This document shows positions 11,701 to 22,800 of a stretch of DNA of 64,000 bases, one piece after another. Below the pieces are notes generated by a model. That model was not told where the DNA came from. It made no database searches and saw only the letters and a program-made list of their open reading frames with translations. Made by a program: the position numbers and the translations under genes. Source of the stretch: Tolypeutes matacus (lineage: Eukaryota; Chordata; Mammalia; Cingulata; Chlamyphoridae); assembly GCA_026826555.1 (NCBI GenBank), contig JAKSZT010054308.1, forward strand, positions 1,372,029 to 1,436,028, given 5' to 3'. Position 1 is the stretch's first letter. Each line of letters begins with the position of its first letter.

Positions 11701-13888
11701 CCCCATAAACCACCCCCCCACCCCCACTTCTTGTAAAATGGTCCATGCTGAAGATAACCATCTGGACAAGTTCTTTCCTGAAACTTTTCTAAAGGAAGAG
11801 TGTAAGAGTTGGATAGTCAAGTGTTATTACCCTCTTGCTCCCTCCCTCCCCTGGGGGCCAAGAAACAGGCTCTGCCACCCCACCATCCCACCTGTTCCAT
11901 AGCTGTCTGTCCACCTGCCTGCTCCATCCTCCCACCAGCCAGGCTGGAGTGTCCCCAGGCATGAGGTGGGGGAGTGCAGCCCCCTAAGCCCTTTCCTGGG
12001 AAGGGTAGGGCAGCAAATGGGACCTGTGTTGTCTTTCCCAAGAGTAGATCCTGGCCTGAGAGTTGGGAGGCAGGAAGTAGACAATATGTGCTGGAGTCTT
12101 CCAAAAAAGTGGGAATGGGGGCAACATTTGTCCTCCAAAGCTCTGTCTCACCTGAGGCCCCCAACCCCCTCCACACAATGCTCTCATTGTCTCCTTGGCT
12201 GATTCATCATTGAGCAACCTGGAGGCTCTCACCCCCACCCTGCCTACCTCACCCCAGCTTGCTGACTTCTCTAAAAGCCCAAATTGCCCAGACACCATCC
12301 CCCTGGAGCTCAGCTCCTCCAGCCCCACCCTCCCACCCCCACGCCTTCAACTCCCCAGCCCCCTGCAACCCTGAACATCCACCACACCCAGAGTTCACCT
12401 TCTCTCCCCACCTCCACACACAGTTTTTGAGTCTTAAAACATTTCTAAGAGTTGGGATATGTCCCTGGACTCCCAACCCTCCTAACCACTGTTCTCTCCA
12501 GTTCTCACCTGACCCTAAACTTTGCATTCTCTATCCCTTCCAATTGCCTGGGCTTTATTCACTCATTTGCTCACCATCCATTTACTTATTCATTCGTTTG
12601 TTCTCTCTCATTCATTTCACTTATGCACACATTCTCTCACTCATTCCTTCGCTTAATTCATTCACTCACTGCAGCTTCCTTCAATACGCAGGGATGGCGC
12701 CATCTAAGCTGCACTGTAATGTCTTACCCTTATTTGCAAGGCTGTTTCAAACAAATCTCTCCATCTTCACAGCCCCATTCTCTGCTCCCTCTTCTCATGC
12801 TCTTTTCCCACTTCCTTGAGGAAATGGGAAATTCTCAGTCTCTCACACTTGTGCCACTGCCTGCCCCCTTCCCACTCTCAGAGGACAAAGGGGTGCCACC
12901 CAATCCACACATGTACACACACAGAGAACGAGGAACGCCGCCATTCCTTATCCCCTCTTCTTGGGTAACTCATGGGCTTTTCCTTCACTTCTGCTTTGGG
13001 AGAACCCGGCTCCTCTGAACTTTCTTCCAGAAAGGAGAATTGGAGGAGTTTGGTGTGGTGCACGAGCACTCACACACACGTGCCTGGCTGTCTCGGCCTC
13101 ACAGCCCCCAGACATCGCTTTACCAGCTGGTGGGGAAAGGCTGAGCCCTCTCCCAGCACCCCTGCTCTCACCCCCCCACACCCCGCCAGGGCCGGGCAAG
13201 GGTGCTCCTGTGATGCCAAGCAGAGCAAGTCAAGCCAGGACCTGCCTGGGTCCTGAGGTGGAGAAGCTGCTGAGGTTCAGCCCTTTCTCTCCCTGAGCTC
13301 CCAGGCTCCCCCAGCGCCTCACCCAGGTGGCTTCCAGGTCCCATCGTCCCTCCCAAGGAACCACTCCCAGAGTGCAACGGGGCCTGCTTTGGGGACCTGC
13401 CTGAGTGCCGGGGTAGAGGAAAAGCCACCTCAGCCTCTGCCCGTCTCCCGGGCTTTCAGTCACCTCTCGCAGGCCACGGCTCCCAAGCCCACGGAGACCT
13501 GCTCCTGGAGTCTGACCACCCCCATGCCCTCTGCAAGCTTTGCCCTTGGTCTTGTAAGGAACATAGGAGCAGCTATGGGCAAAGCTCCCCACCCCTGTGC
13601 CGGTGGCCCAGCACCTGGATGGGAGCCCAGCCCGCTGCGGGGCCCGGGGGGGGGGGTCTCCCCACCTCAGCCACTCCTCCGAAGGCTTCCCTCGGTCCCC
13701 AGCCGCAGCAGGACTCCCCATGCCCAAACCGGCCTCTCAGGAAAGTTAATAATTATCTAAGTCTTCCTGCTCTGCCTCTGGCAGGCCCCTTTCCCCAGCC
13801 GGCCCCAGTGCCCCTTCTCCGGGCCCCCCAAGCCTGCTGGGCCTCTCCGGCAGGCCCCCACGTCCCGGGCCGGGTCTGGGGCACTCAC
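8758..13888 (-). other. S100A16: Probable first intron of S100A16
   Basis: No coding exon is recognised here. The stretch holds one DAS SINE at 10528-10713 and an ATTC-rich low-complexity area at about 12550-12670. If the candidate untranslated exon near 13.9 kb is real, all of this is intron. The resulting gene length of about 6.4 kb agrees with my recollection of the human gene. Confidence 0.45.
10528..10713 (+). repeat. tRNA-derived SINE with G22 run
   Basis: The body starts at AGGAAGCGGATGTGGCTCCA. An internal run of 22 G lies at 10654-10675, then A-rich blocks. Direct repeats AAGGCCTAG and AAGCCTAG flank it and are a likely target duplication. Confidence 0.8.
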
Positions 13889-14000
13889 CTGCCTCCTCAG
13901 TCCACCTCCTCTCCAGCAGGACTCTGGGGCCTGGGCTCTGGCACTGCCAGGCAGCTCCCCGCGCTCAGCCGCCTGCGACTCCTCCCCACTGCACTCCCAG
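13889..14000 (-). other. S100A16: Candidate untranslated first exon of S100A16
   Basis: A strong splice donor (minus-strand GGCAG/GTGAGTGC) ends an exon at 13889 in GC-rich DNA. It lies between S100A16 and the 3' end of S100A14, about where the human S100A16 first exon lies. The 5' limit is a guess and I see no clear TATA box. Only the donor is seen directly. Confidence 0.35.
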
Positions 14001-15192
14001 AATCTGTCCCACTCCCTCCTGGCCCTGCCTGGTGGAGCTGGCTCGGTGGGGAGAAAGTGACTGAGCTCCCTCTACACTTGGCCCTCGGGTTGGGCCCTTG
14101 TTAAAGGGATACACACCTTTTTTAACACCCTCCACCTCCACCCCAGCGGGAGTGGTGGGAGCTGACACTCCCCCCAACCCCACCCTCCTAACATCCCCCA
14201 GGGCCTGAGCAGAACCGGACTGAGCAGAGAAAGAGACTATCCGCCTGCCCTTCTCACCTGGGTCACTGGGGGCCCAGTTTCAGGGGCCCCCACAGACCAA
14301 TTCCGTCGGCACTCCCGGCCAGCCTGGCCTGGCCCCAGATGCTTCCTGGCTGTTGGACTTTCAGGTGTTACCCCTGATTTCTGTGGGCTCAAGTCAGAGG
14401 CACACACCAGAATCCCGCTGCCTGGTCTTCCATCTCCAGTTCAGTCCATCAAGAGCACTGCTGAGACCCTTCCCTGGGGTCTCCCATGTGCAACAGAGGA
14501 CTCTTCTAGAAAGCCCCTCCACTTCTTCCCCAAGATACACAAGGAAACGGTCTGATTCAACCTCATGCAGAGGCAGCAGCTGAAACCCAGAGAGGGGAAG
14601 CCAGTCCCAGTCCAACAGTGACTTCCATTCATTCAGCACTACCTGTGTGTCAAGCTCTCTGCTAAGTACTTCACCTGTTGGGGGGCATTGTAATCTTCCT
14701 AACAATCTTGTGAGGGAGGCACTATTAATAGCCCCATTTTACGGAAGAAGAAACTGATTATCTGAGAGCATTGCCCAGAATCCCAAAGACAGTAAGTGGC
14801 AGAGCTAGGATTCAAGCCTAGCCCTGTCAGCCTGTCCTCAGCCCGATGTTTCCCTTGCTACTGGTCAGCCAGGCCTCAGGACACCTGGGTTCCTGTCCTT
14901 TTTCCCCAGGTGTGATCACACAATCTTATCTTCTGCCAGAGGGCCAGGTCACCAGCGAAGAGGAACCTGTCCCTCAGAGAGGGCCGGGGCTCCTACCTCT
15001 TGGGTCTGGCACCAACCCGTGGGGAAAAGAGGAAACCCATTTGCTTCTAGTGTCAATGACTCTAATCCCCACGTGTCCCACGCCACCCGCTGACTCTCTG
15101 CCCTCCGTCCCCAGCCCCTCTCACCTATAGGCCCTCTGGGGACCTGGGGGGAGGTAACCAAGCAAGACAACATCTTCCACTTTGTCCATTTT
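14001..15192. other. S100A16-S100A14 intergenic region
   Basis: The GC-rich part at 14000-14600 may hold the S100A16 promoter. A minus-strand MIR occupies 14640-14825. No coding sequence is recognised. Confidence 0.5.
14640..14825 (-). repeat. MIR SINE, minus strand
   Basis: The plus strand has CCCCATTTTACGGAAGAAGA, AAACTGATTATCTGAGAG and AGTGGCAGAGCTAGGATTCA in order, which is the reverse complement of the MIR core and tRNA-like part. Confidence 0.75.
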
Positions 15193-15198
15193 TTTATT
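15193..15198 (-). terminator. S100A14: S100A14 polyadenylation signal (distal)
   Basis: An AATAAA on the minus strand, followed by a GT-rich stretch (GTGGAAGATGTTGTCTTG). It gives a 3' UTR of about 630 bases, close to the human mRNA. A second AATAAA at 15758-15753, only about 60 bases after the stop codon, could end a shorter form. Confidence 0.6.
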
Positions 15199-15817
15199 AA
15201 TCAAATGCTACAAAACAACCATCATTCTGTAAATGCCCAAGCACCCAGCTGGCCCCCTCACCCCCAAAGTCACACCCTCCTCTCTCCCCCACCCCACTGT
15301 CCCTCTCCCCCTGCCCTAGCCAGGGACAGAGCCCTGGGTGGAGGCTGGGGCAGAGCTGGAGGTAGGAAGGCTAGCACTGGACACTTACAGTTTGGGTTGG
15401 GGGAGAGATTAGGAAGGGTAGGTTCTTGGAGACCCTTTTTATTATCAAATATCCAACCCTATTCCCAGCCTCATTCCTCAAATCATTCCTCAGATCCCAG
15501 CTCCTCTCTGCTCCCCACTACCAATTTCCTAGTCCCTTACACCATTCTTATGCCTCAGGGTCCCTCAAGACTCATTTCTGGCCCCCACCCATTCCTTGAG
15601 CCTCCCTCAGATGGGGAGCCCTGGCTCCATTAGCTCCACAGAGCTCCCAGGAAGCACGGAGACCCCTGGAGAGGGCCGTTAGGAAGCGGAACCATGAGAG
15701 GTGAGGAGAGGTGTACACTGAGGAGTAGGTTGGCAGTGCTGGAGAGAAGAGTTTTATTTACAAGCCCATAGTCTCTAAGGTCCCTTTTCCCCAACATCTC
15801 CCCAAGAATTCCGGCTC

Positions 15818-16796
15818 TCAACTCCCTCGAGCAGGACTCTCCAGTTTCACACTCCTGGCTGCTTCTCCGATTAGCTCCCAGAAACTCCCAAACTCCAGTT
15901 TGGAGTCGTTACAGCTGCCCAAGTTGGCAATTTTCTCTTCCAGTCCACAGTTGCTCTGAGGGAAGAGAAGACACACAGAGACTGAGCAAGGCAGCATCTC
16001 CAAATCTTCCCACCCCGCCCTGCCCAGGGGCAGAAAGCAGGATCTGAGTCTACCTGGCACTGGCAAGGGGGCAGGGCTGGGGGTTGCCAGTGCCAGGGGT
16101 TGTGGCAGCATGGGTGGGGTCCTGGAGTACTTGCTTGGGAAGTCAGGGTACTGGCTGGGGCAGGGTCCACTCCCTTAGTACCGGCATGAGGTGGGGCAGC
16201 TGCTGGGTGACCAAGTCCTGTAGCTCAGAGGGGGTCATGGTCTCCTTGCCACCCTCCACAGAGTACTGGTGGAAGTTCTTGATGAGCGTCTCAATGGCCC
16301 TCTCCACCTCACTGAATTCCTGGGCATCCTGAGGGCAGGGAACATGACCCACATCAGGCAGGAGCCCGGCAAAGCCAACCAGACAGAAGAGAGCTGGAAA
16401 GCAGAGGATTCTGCCCACTCCCCAACCCAAAATCCAGCACACTGCGTCCCCTCCATTGACCTCCTGGCCACGGTGGCCCCTGCCCTGAGCCAGGGGTTGG
16501 GCAAGGCTTCTTTCCCACCCACCCCCACCCCCACCCTCATCCCCAGGCAGGGCAGGTGCCAGCATGCAGCCCAGGCATCATCTTCCTGGGAGGACTCCAT
16601 CTGCATCACCCTGTGTGGGCTCCAGGGAGGGGGGTCGGGTCTCACAGAAAGGTCTGGAGTGCAAGGCAAGGCTGAGGTGAGGGGACAGAAGTGAATGGGG
16701 GAACACAGGCCCTCAGGGTGGAGGAGTGTGGGAGCAGGAAAACGGGCCAGGGCTGAACGGGCCCACCTCTGCATTGGCTGACCGACACTGTCCCAT
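15818..16796 (-). CDS. S100A14: S100A14, non-canonical S100 protein
   Basis: Three coding exons give 104 residues, as in human: 16796-16767 (residues 1-10, [10 protein letters not shown], donor GTGGGC), 16328-16182 (residues 11-59, [15 protein letters not shown]... to PHLMP, donor GTACTA) and 15955-15818 (residues 60-104, [13 protein letters not shown]... to SPARGS, stop TGA). Both introns are phase 0. Residues 2-6 (GQCRS) fit an N-myristoylation site, as predicted for this family. The C-terminal loop (about 72-82, [11 protein letters not shown]) lacks most acidic Ca2+ ligands, so this EF-hand should not bind calcium, which is normal for S100A14. The protein is epithelial, cytoplasmic and plasma-membrane associated, and is tied to p53, MMP2 and RAGE signalling. 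The reading frame is intact. Confidence 0.97.
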
Positions 16797-16881
16797 GGTG
16801 TCCCGAGTAGCCTTCGGTCCTCTGGCGAGAGTGATGTTGTCCTATAGCCTGACCCAAAGCAGCCGATGGCTCATGCTCTGC
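16767..16881 (-). other. S100A14: S100A14 exon 2 with start codon
   Basis: A pyrimidine-rich tract and CAG acceptor (CTCCTCCAG/GCAGAGC) open the exon at 16881. The ATG at 16796-16794 sits in a good context (CACCATGGG) that supports this start. Confidence 0.75.
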
Positions 16882-17278
16882 CTGGAGGAGGGGGGAGGCC
16901 CAAGGTGAGGGAGGAACATCAGCACTTCCTTCTCAGTTGCCCCTTTTGGCTCCACCCCAGATATCCTGTGCCTCATCCAGGGGGTCAGATCCAGGCCCCC
17001 ACAAGGCCTGTCCCTGTCCAGGCTCCAAGGTCACAGCCCCCAGTCCAACCCATTTAGAGGGAATCCCTGGGGCCTCACCTCAGCCTCATTCCTCCCACCT
17101 CTTCCAACACCCACCACTGTTCTGCACAGTCACAGGCGCACACGCACTGGTACACACAACCCAGACTCCAGGACCGGTCCTCCCGGCCCTTCCCCTAAGA
17201 ATGTCGGGTAGGGTAGGCTAAAGTGCCCTCTTGGTTGGGGAGTAGCCCATTTAGGTGAAAAGCCCTGAGTTTCCTTAC

Positions 17279-17303
17279 CTGCTGGCAGCTGAGACAGGAC
17301 GGA
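17279..17303 (-). other. S100A14: S100A14 untranslated exon 1 and start site
   Basis: The donor CAG/GTAAGG ends the exon at 17279. A TATA box (TATAAGAG, minus strand 17334-17327) places transcription start about 30 bases downstream, near 17303, so exon 1 would be only about 25 bases. Confidence 0.6.
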
Positions 17304-17326
17304 GGAGCCAACTCACCTGAGCTCAG

Positions 17327-17334
17327 CTCTTATA
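17327..17334 (-). promoter_or_regulatory. S100A14: S100A14 TATA box
   Basis: TATAAGAG on the minus strand lies about 55 bases upstream of a consensus donor that leads in the right direction to the S100A14 start-codon exon. A TATA promoter is usual for inducible epithelial S100 genes. Confidence 0.6.
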
Positions 17335-18256
17335 CCTGGGGGCAGGGAGGGGAGGTAGGGGGCTGGGCCTCCTCCCTAAGCCACCCCTGCTCTTGCTGCC
17401 TGGGCGCTGAGCCAGTTGTGCAAGCCCCACCCTCCACTGGCCAGAGCGCCAGGAGGGAACCTTGGAGGGCTGGCTCTGGGATGCCCCTAGCCCCAGACCA
17501 GCGTGCAGAGTTGTGGGGAGAGAGGGAGGGAGGGAAGGTTGGGAAGAGAAAAGGAGGGCTTAGAAATCCCACCGGGTTGAGCCTGGAGGGTGGAAGGGCC
17601 TGGAGGAACCGTGGGGCAGGAGAGGGGGCCTGAGAAGGATCAAAGTCCCCAGTAGCCTCTCTGTACTTTCTAAATGTGTACCACACACATGCTCCTCCCA
17701 ACCGTGGCCAATTTGAGTAGTGACACTCGGGCCTGCATGGACCCCAGGACCCCCAGCCATTCCCAGTCTTGATGGCAGAGAGATAAATGCGGAGGCCGGG
17801 AGGAAGGGGCCCAGAGAGAGTGGTGGTGTCTCGACTTTCCTTCTCCCGGAAAGGTCCCTCAGCAGTTGTGTGCACATGTGTGAGGCCCACATGGGTTATC
17901 TGGCAGCTAATTACCTCTCCAGACTGGTTTGACAGCCTTCTCCTCCCTCCCTCAGAACCCCATGCTTTCCCTACCCCAGTGGCTGCAGAGCAAATGCCAC
18001 CATCTCCCATTCCACTACCCATGATGACATCCCACGGAGCCCCAAGAAGCTTGGACTGCAGGTTAGGGGCCTCAGCCTCAGTCTACCTCCATCCCAAATG
18101 GTCCTCCTCACCTTCCCAGGCCCAGAGGCTGGAACCTGGATTAATTGGGGGAAGAGGGAAAGATGGGCAGAGGAGTCAGCTGATGGGGTGGGGCCCAGAG
18201 TCAAGTTCCTGGGCTCCTTTCTTAAACTCTTCTGATCTCAATCAAAAGTGAGTTAC
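17335..18256. other. S100A14 upstream region
   Basis: No gene is seen. The proximal few hundred bases are GC-rich and are the likely S100A14 regulatory region. Confidence 0.45.
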
Positions 18257-18641
18257 TTGGGAAGTGGATGTGGCTCAAGCGATTGGGCTCCCATCTACCA
18301 TACAGAAGGTCCAGGATTCAATTCCCGGGGCTTCCTGGTGAAGGCAAGCTGGCCTATGCGGAGAGCTGGCCCATGCAGAGTGCTGGCTCACTTGGAGAAC
18401 TGGCACAGCAAGATGATGCAACAAGAAGAGACACAGAAAAGAGACAATAAGAGATGCAGCAGACTACGGAGCTGAGGTGGCGCAAGAGATTGAGCGCCTT
18501 TCTCCACTCCAGAAGATCCCAGGATCAGTTCCCGGTGCCGCTCTAAAGAGAGGACAAGCAGACACAGAGGAACACACAGTGAATGGACACAGAGAGCAGA
18601 CAACGGAGGGGATAATAAACAAATCTTTGAAAAAAAAAAAA
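18257..18641 (+). repeat. Dimeric tRNA-derived SINE
   Basis: The first unit starts GGGAAGTGGATGTGGCTCAA. The second tRNA-like unit, near 18470, has GCTGAGGTGGCGCAAGAGAT and GATCAGTTCCCGGTG. An A-rich tail follows. Flanking AAAGTGAGTTACT and AAAGTGAGCTACT (one mismatch) are its target duplication. Confidence 0.9.
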
Positions 18642-19299
18642 GTGAGCTACTCAATGGAGGGACACTTCCAAGAGTGTGTCATTCTGAGAGTTCCTCCAAG
18701 GAGCCTCAATCTGGGAACTCCCCTGAGCATCTCTCATCTGTCTAAGAGTCAATCCCCCTAAGGTCTCTCACTGTGGGAACCCGCCCCCCCCATGTGGGAG
18801 CCTCTCTGTAATGTCTCAGTCTATTGGCCCTCCACAAGTCCCATGGCGGCTGGGGGTTCCTCTGAGGTGTCTCAGTCTAGTGACCCTTAGATGGGAGAGT
18901 TCAATCTGAGCCCCTTTCATGGTGTATGATGGGGAGCTTGTCTCAGCCTAAAAGTCCCTCTGGAGCCATCCCAAATGGACTCCACCTCACAGTACTGGCC
19001 AGTCAGCCCCTGAAAGGCAGCGCACTCTGGGCTGCCCTGCCCCTGCTCCCTCTGGTGGCGGGCAGTGCAAACCACATGGCCCTCAAACCATGAAGGAAAG
19101 GGAGCGTAACACCACCGCTGTGCCCAAAAGTCCCCCTTCCGGCAGCATTGCCACCCTTATCCCAAAGTCCTTGAGTCAGAACCTCATGTCCATCCTTCTG
19201 CTTCACCCTTGCTCTGGAAGGAGTGATAAAAAGGTCTAGTGTTCCCAAGCACCCAGAGAAGAATCACTGCAGCTCTGGAATTTCAACCCAGGTCTACCT
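18642..19299. other. S100A14-S100A13 intergenic DNA
   Basis: No coding exon or named repeat is recognised. Confidence 0.45.
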
Positions 19300-19480
19300 A
19301 TTCTTGTCTTTGTGGCTTAACCTTTCTAAAATCTGTTTCCTCATCTTTAATACAGATCTTAAAAATAGCATCTATCTCAAAGAGCGTTGAGAATTAACTG
19401 AGATAATGCAGATAAAATGTTGAGCACTGTGCCTGGTCATAGTCAGCCCTCAACACCGACTGACTGCTATCATCATCCAG
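19300..19480 (+). repeat. MIR SINE
   Basis: It contains TGTTTCCTCATCTTTAATAC, the GAGAATTAACTGAGATAATG block and GAGCACTGTGCCTGGTCATA, in MIR order. Confidence 0.8.
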
Positions 19481-19814
19481 CAGCATGAGCCCCAGGAATA
19501 TGGAAGCCGGGAGCCAGGAGGCACTTGAGGCACTTGATAGGATGAGTCACCTCACCTGCCCCCTACCCAGAGCTCTGTCTTTACCTTTCATATATTCATT
19601 CAACAATTTATGTAATGAGCTCCTACTCTGTACAAGATCTGGAACTAAATGCTGTAGCATATGCAAAGATGAGTAATATTCCCGACCCTCAAGGAGCTCA
19701 TAATTTCCAGGCTCATTTTCAAGTCAGGGTAGAGCTTTCCCACCCTCTGGTCTTAAGAGAAGAAATCAATGCAGGGTATGAATAAGTAGCATATTTGTAT
19801 TTCAAGGGAGAAGT

Positions 19815-19820
19815 TTTATT
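19815..19820 (-). terminator. S100A13: S100A13 polyadenylation signal
   Basis: A minus-strand AATAAA lies 66 bases past the stop codon, so the 3' UTR is very short, with cleavage near 19800. Confidence 0.7.
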
Positions 19821-19885
19821 TGGAGAATGAGGTTCTACCTGGCCCTGCCAGGCCCTGCCCTGCTCACCCCCATCCCCAGCCAGCT

Positions 19886-22800
19886 TTACTTCTTCTGGAA
19901 CTCCAGGGCCTTCTCCTTGGCCAGCTCCCCAATCAGTTTCCAGTACTCGCTGAATTTGAGCTCCGAGTCCTGATTCACATCCAAGCTTTTCATCTTCTCA
20001 TCTAGGGAGCCCACATCCTGGGGAGACACCAAGAGGAAGGATCAGGTTAGGAACCAGAGTTCTTGAGACCAGGAGAGAGGAGAGAATTGCCAATTGCCAT
20101 TCTCTGAGGGAAGGGTCCACAGAGAGCACTAGGACCTGCCCTTGTCTTTCAGATGAGGCTGCAGCCCCAAGACACCACCACAGTACCTGATTTCAAGGGC
20201 CACTATCAGGGCCCTTTCTGAATTGTAGTGTTTGCCATAATACTCCCACCACTGCTGACTTAAGGCCATAAATACGATGTCACTGAAAGCAGAGCATACC
20301 ACTGGCACTCGCCAGCAGGTATGAGCCAGCTCTAGCACACCACTGCACCAGCTATGTCTTATGAGCCCAGAGAGGGGAGGGACTTGTCCGAGGCTACTCC
20401 GGGAGCAGTTGTAGGACTGCACTCTTCTGGCCACCCTCAGTGCTTTCTCAGACCATCCTTCCCCCCCACCCACAGAGAGCTGGAAATGTTCATAGCATTT
20501 AGCTGCTCATTTGTATATAACCTTAATGTCTTCTCATCTTTCCAGCTGGGTCACTAGCCTGGTAGGATCAGGGAAATAGCAAAGACATGGGGTATCTGGT
20601 TTCCTAAGCGGCCCTTGACAAAGTCTCTCATAACAGGCCTGTGAAATGAGTGCATACTGTAAACTGGACCATTATGATCAAAGGATTTGTTGCCATTTAA
20701 ACAAATCACAACTAAAAGTTGACTGTTGAGTAATGGATCAATACCAAACCAGAGAAAGCCTGATGCTCAACATTGGAATCAAAATTAGGACGAAAGCAGA
20801 GAAAATGTGCCAAATCTACAGCTGGCACAAAGCTAATTCATAGAAGAGCTAAACAAGAATATTTTTTAAAGCCGCAATCACACTTAGTTGAAAATATTAT
20901 AAGCATTGCCAGAGGAAGGCAAGGATGCCCAATTTGACATTATATTGGGAGGGGAAAAAAATACATGCAATTAGACAAAAGAAAGAAATAAAAGGTCTAA
21001 GTACTAGAAAAGAAGAGGCAAATTCATCAATACTAGCAATTATATAGTTGTATACCTAGGGGGAAAAAAAGGGTGATAATGGCTAATAGGTAGTAGAACT
21101 GACTGCTCCGAGCATCATACTACACATATTAAATGTTTTCCTTCATAAAAGCCTCCATGAACTCAGAGAACTTGTCCATCTTGTTCACCACTGTAATCCC
21201 AGTGCCTAGGAGAATGTCTGGCACATAACAGGTGCTTGTTCACCAGTGTAACCCAAAGCCTAGGACAATGTCAGGGCAGGACATGATAGATGCTCAATAA
21301 ATATGGATTGAAAATTGAATAAATGCAAGACCAACCCAATGAGGAAGGAATTATTATGAGTTTTACAGATGAGAAAATTAAGGATCAGAAAGATTAAATA
21401 ACTAACCAAGCTAGAATCTGCATTTGAACCTAGAATATCCGACTTAAGCTCTTATCCATTACTCTGTATTCTCTACCCAACCCCCAAAAAAGACTATTAG
21501 AAATGATAAAATGTCTGATTATAATATTATTACTCAAAATCTAACAGCTTTTAAGTATACAAATGTTAACCGGTTACAAAATAGTAAGAAAAATCTCATT
21601 TAAAATAATAAAAAATAAAATACTTTGGCATAAATGTGAAAATCTTTTAGGGAAGCGGCTGTGGCTCAATCAGTGGGGCTCCCGTTTACCATGTGGGAGG
21701 CCCCGGGTTCGGTTCCCGGGGCCTCCTGGTGAAGGCAAGCCCGCCCGCACGGCGTGGTTGGCTGACCCAGCGAGCACAGGCAGCAAGGGGGGGATAAATG
21801 AATAAATAAATAAAATCTTTAAAAAAAAATAAAAAAAATAAAAATCTTTTAGGTTTTTTTGAAGAAAACTGAACTGAGGAATATAAAAATAAATAAATAA
21901 AAAGCAAAACCTACCTTTTTCTTGGAAAGACTCAAAAGTATAAGAATACCAATTTTCCATAAAACAAATTTTATATAATCCAAATTAAAATATCTAAAGG
22001 TGTCTTCTTAACATAATAAATGTTGCTAAGACTCATCTTATAAAAATAAACACGAGATTCACAAGTAAATTTCTTAAAATTAAGACTATTGAGAGAGAGC
22101 CAGCCCTACAGGTATTAAAGCCTACTGGCATACATCAGAGATATTCTGGGTTTGGTTCCAGACAACCACAATGAAATAAATAATGCAATAAAGCGAGTCA
22201 CGTGAATTTTTTTTGGTTTCTCAGGGCATATAAAAGTTATATGGACTTCCGGGAAGATGGTGGACTAGAAAGACACGGGACTCTCTTCTCTCCCAGAAAA
22301 ACAGCTAGAGGACAGGCAGAAATGGCCTGGAAAAAAATCTTTTAGGGTTTAGGACACCAGAGGAGGAATGGACACCGTCCAGAAGAGAAAGGGGCAAAGG
22401 AACAGAATCGCAATGGCAAAACTGTGAGTTAAAAGCGCCAGCTGTTGGGAAGCGGCTGTGGCTCAATCAGTAGGGCTCCCGTTTACCATATGGGAGGCCC
22501 CGGGTTCGGTTCCCGGGACCTCCTGGTGAAGGCAAGCCCGCCCGCATGGCGTGGTTAGCTGACCCAGCGAGCACAAGCAGCAAGGGGGGGATAAATGAAT
22601 AAATAAATAAAATCTTTAAAAAAAAAAAAAAAGCGCCAGCTGCTACTGCCCGCACCCTCACCCACACTGAAGATACTTGAATTCTCAGGCCTCTGGGCCA
22701 GCAGCTACAGACAAAGGGGGCCCCAGGGATCCACCTCCCCAGGAAAGGGGAGAGGGAGGGACACAGCCTAATGCTGACTCAGCTTTTGACCCACAACTTT

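Noticed and set aside
17330..18022. A 230-codon minus-strand open frame upstream of S100A14
   Set aside because: It is GC-rich, low in complexity and has no family motif or splice context. It overlaps the S100A14 promoter and is probably chance.
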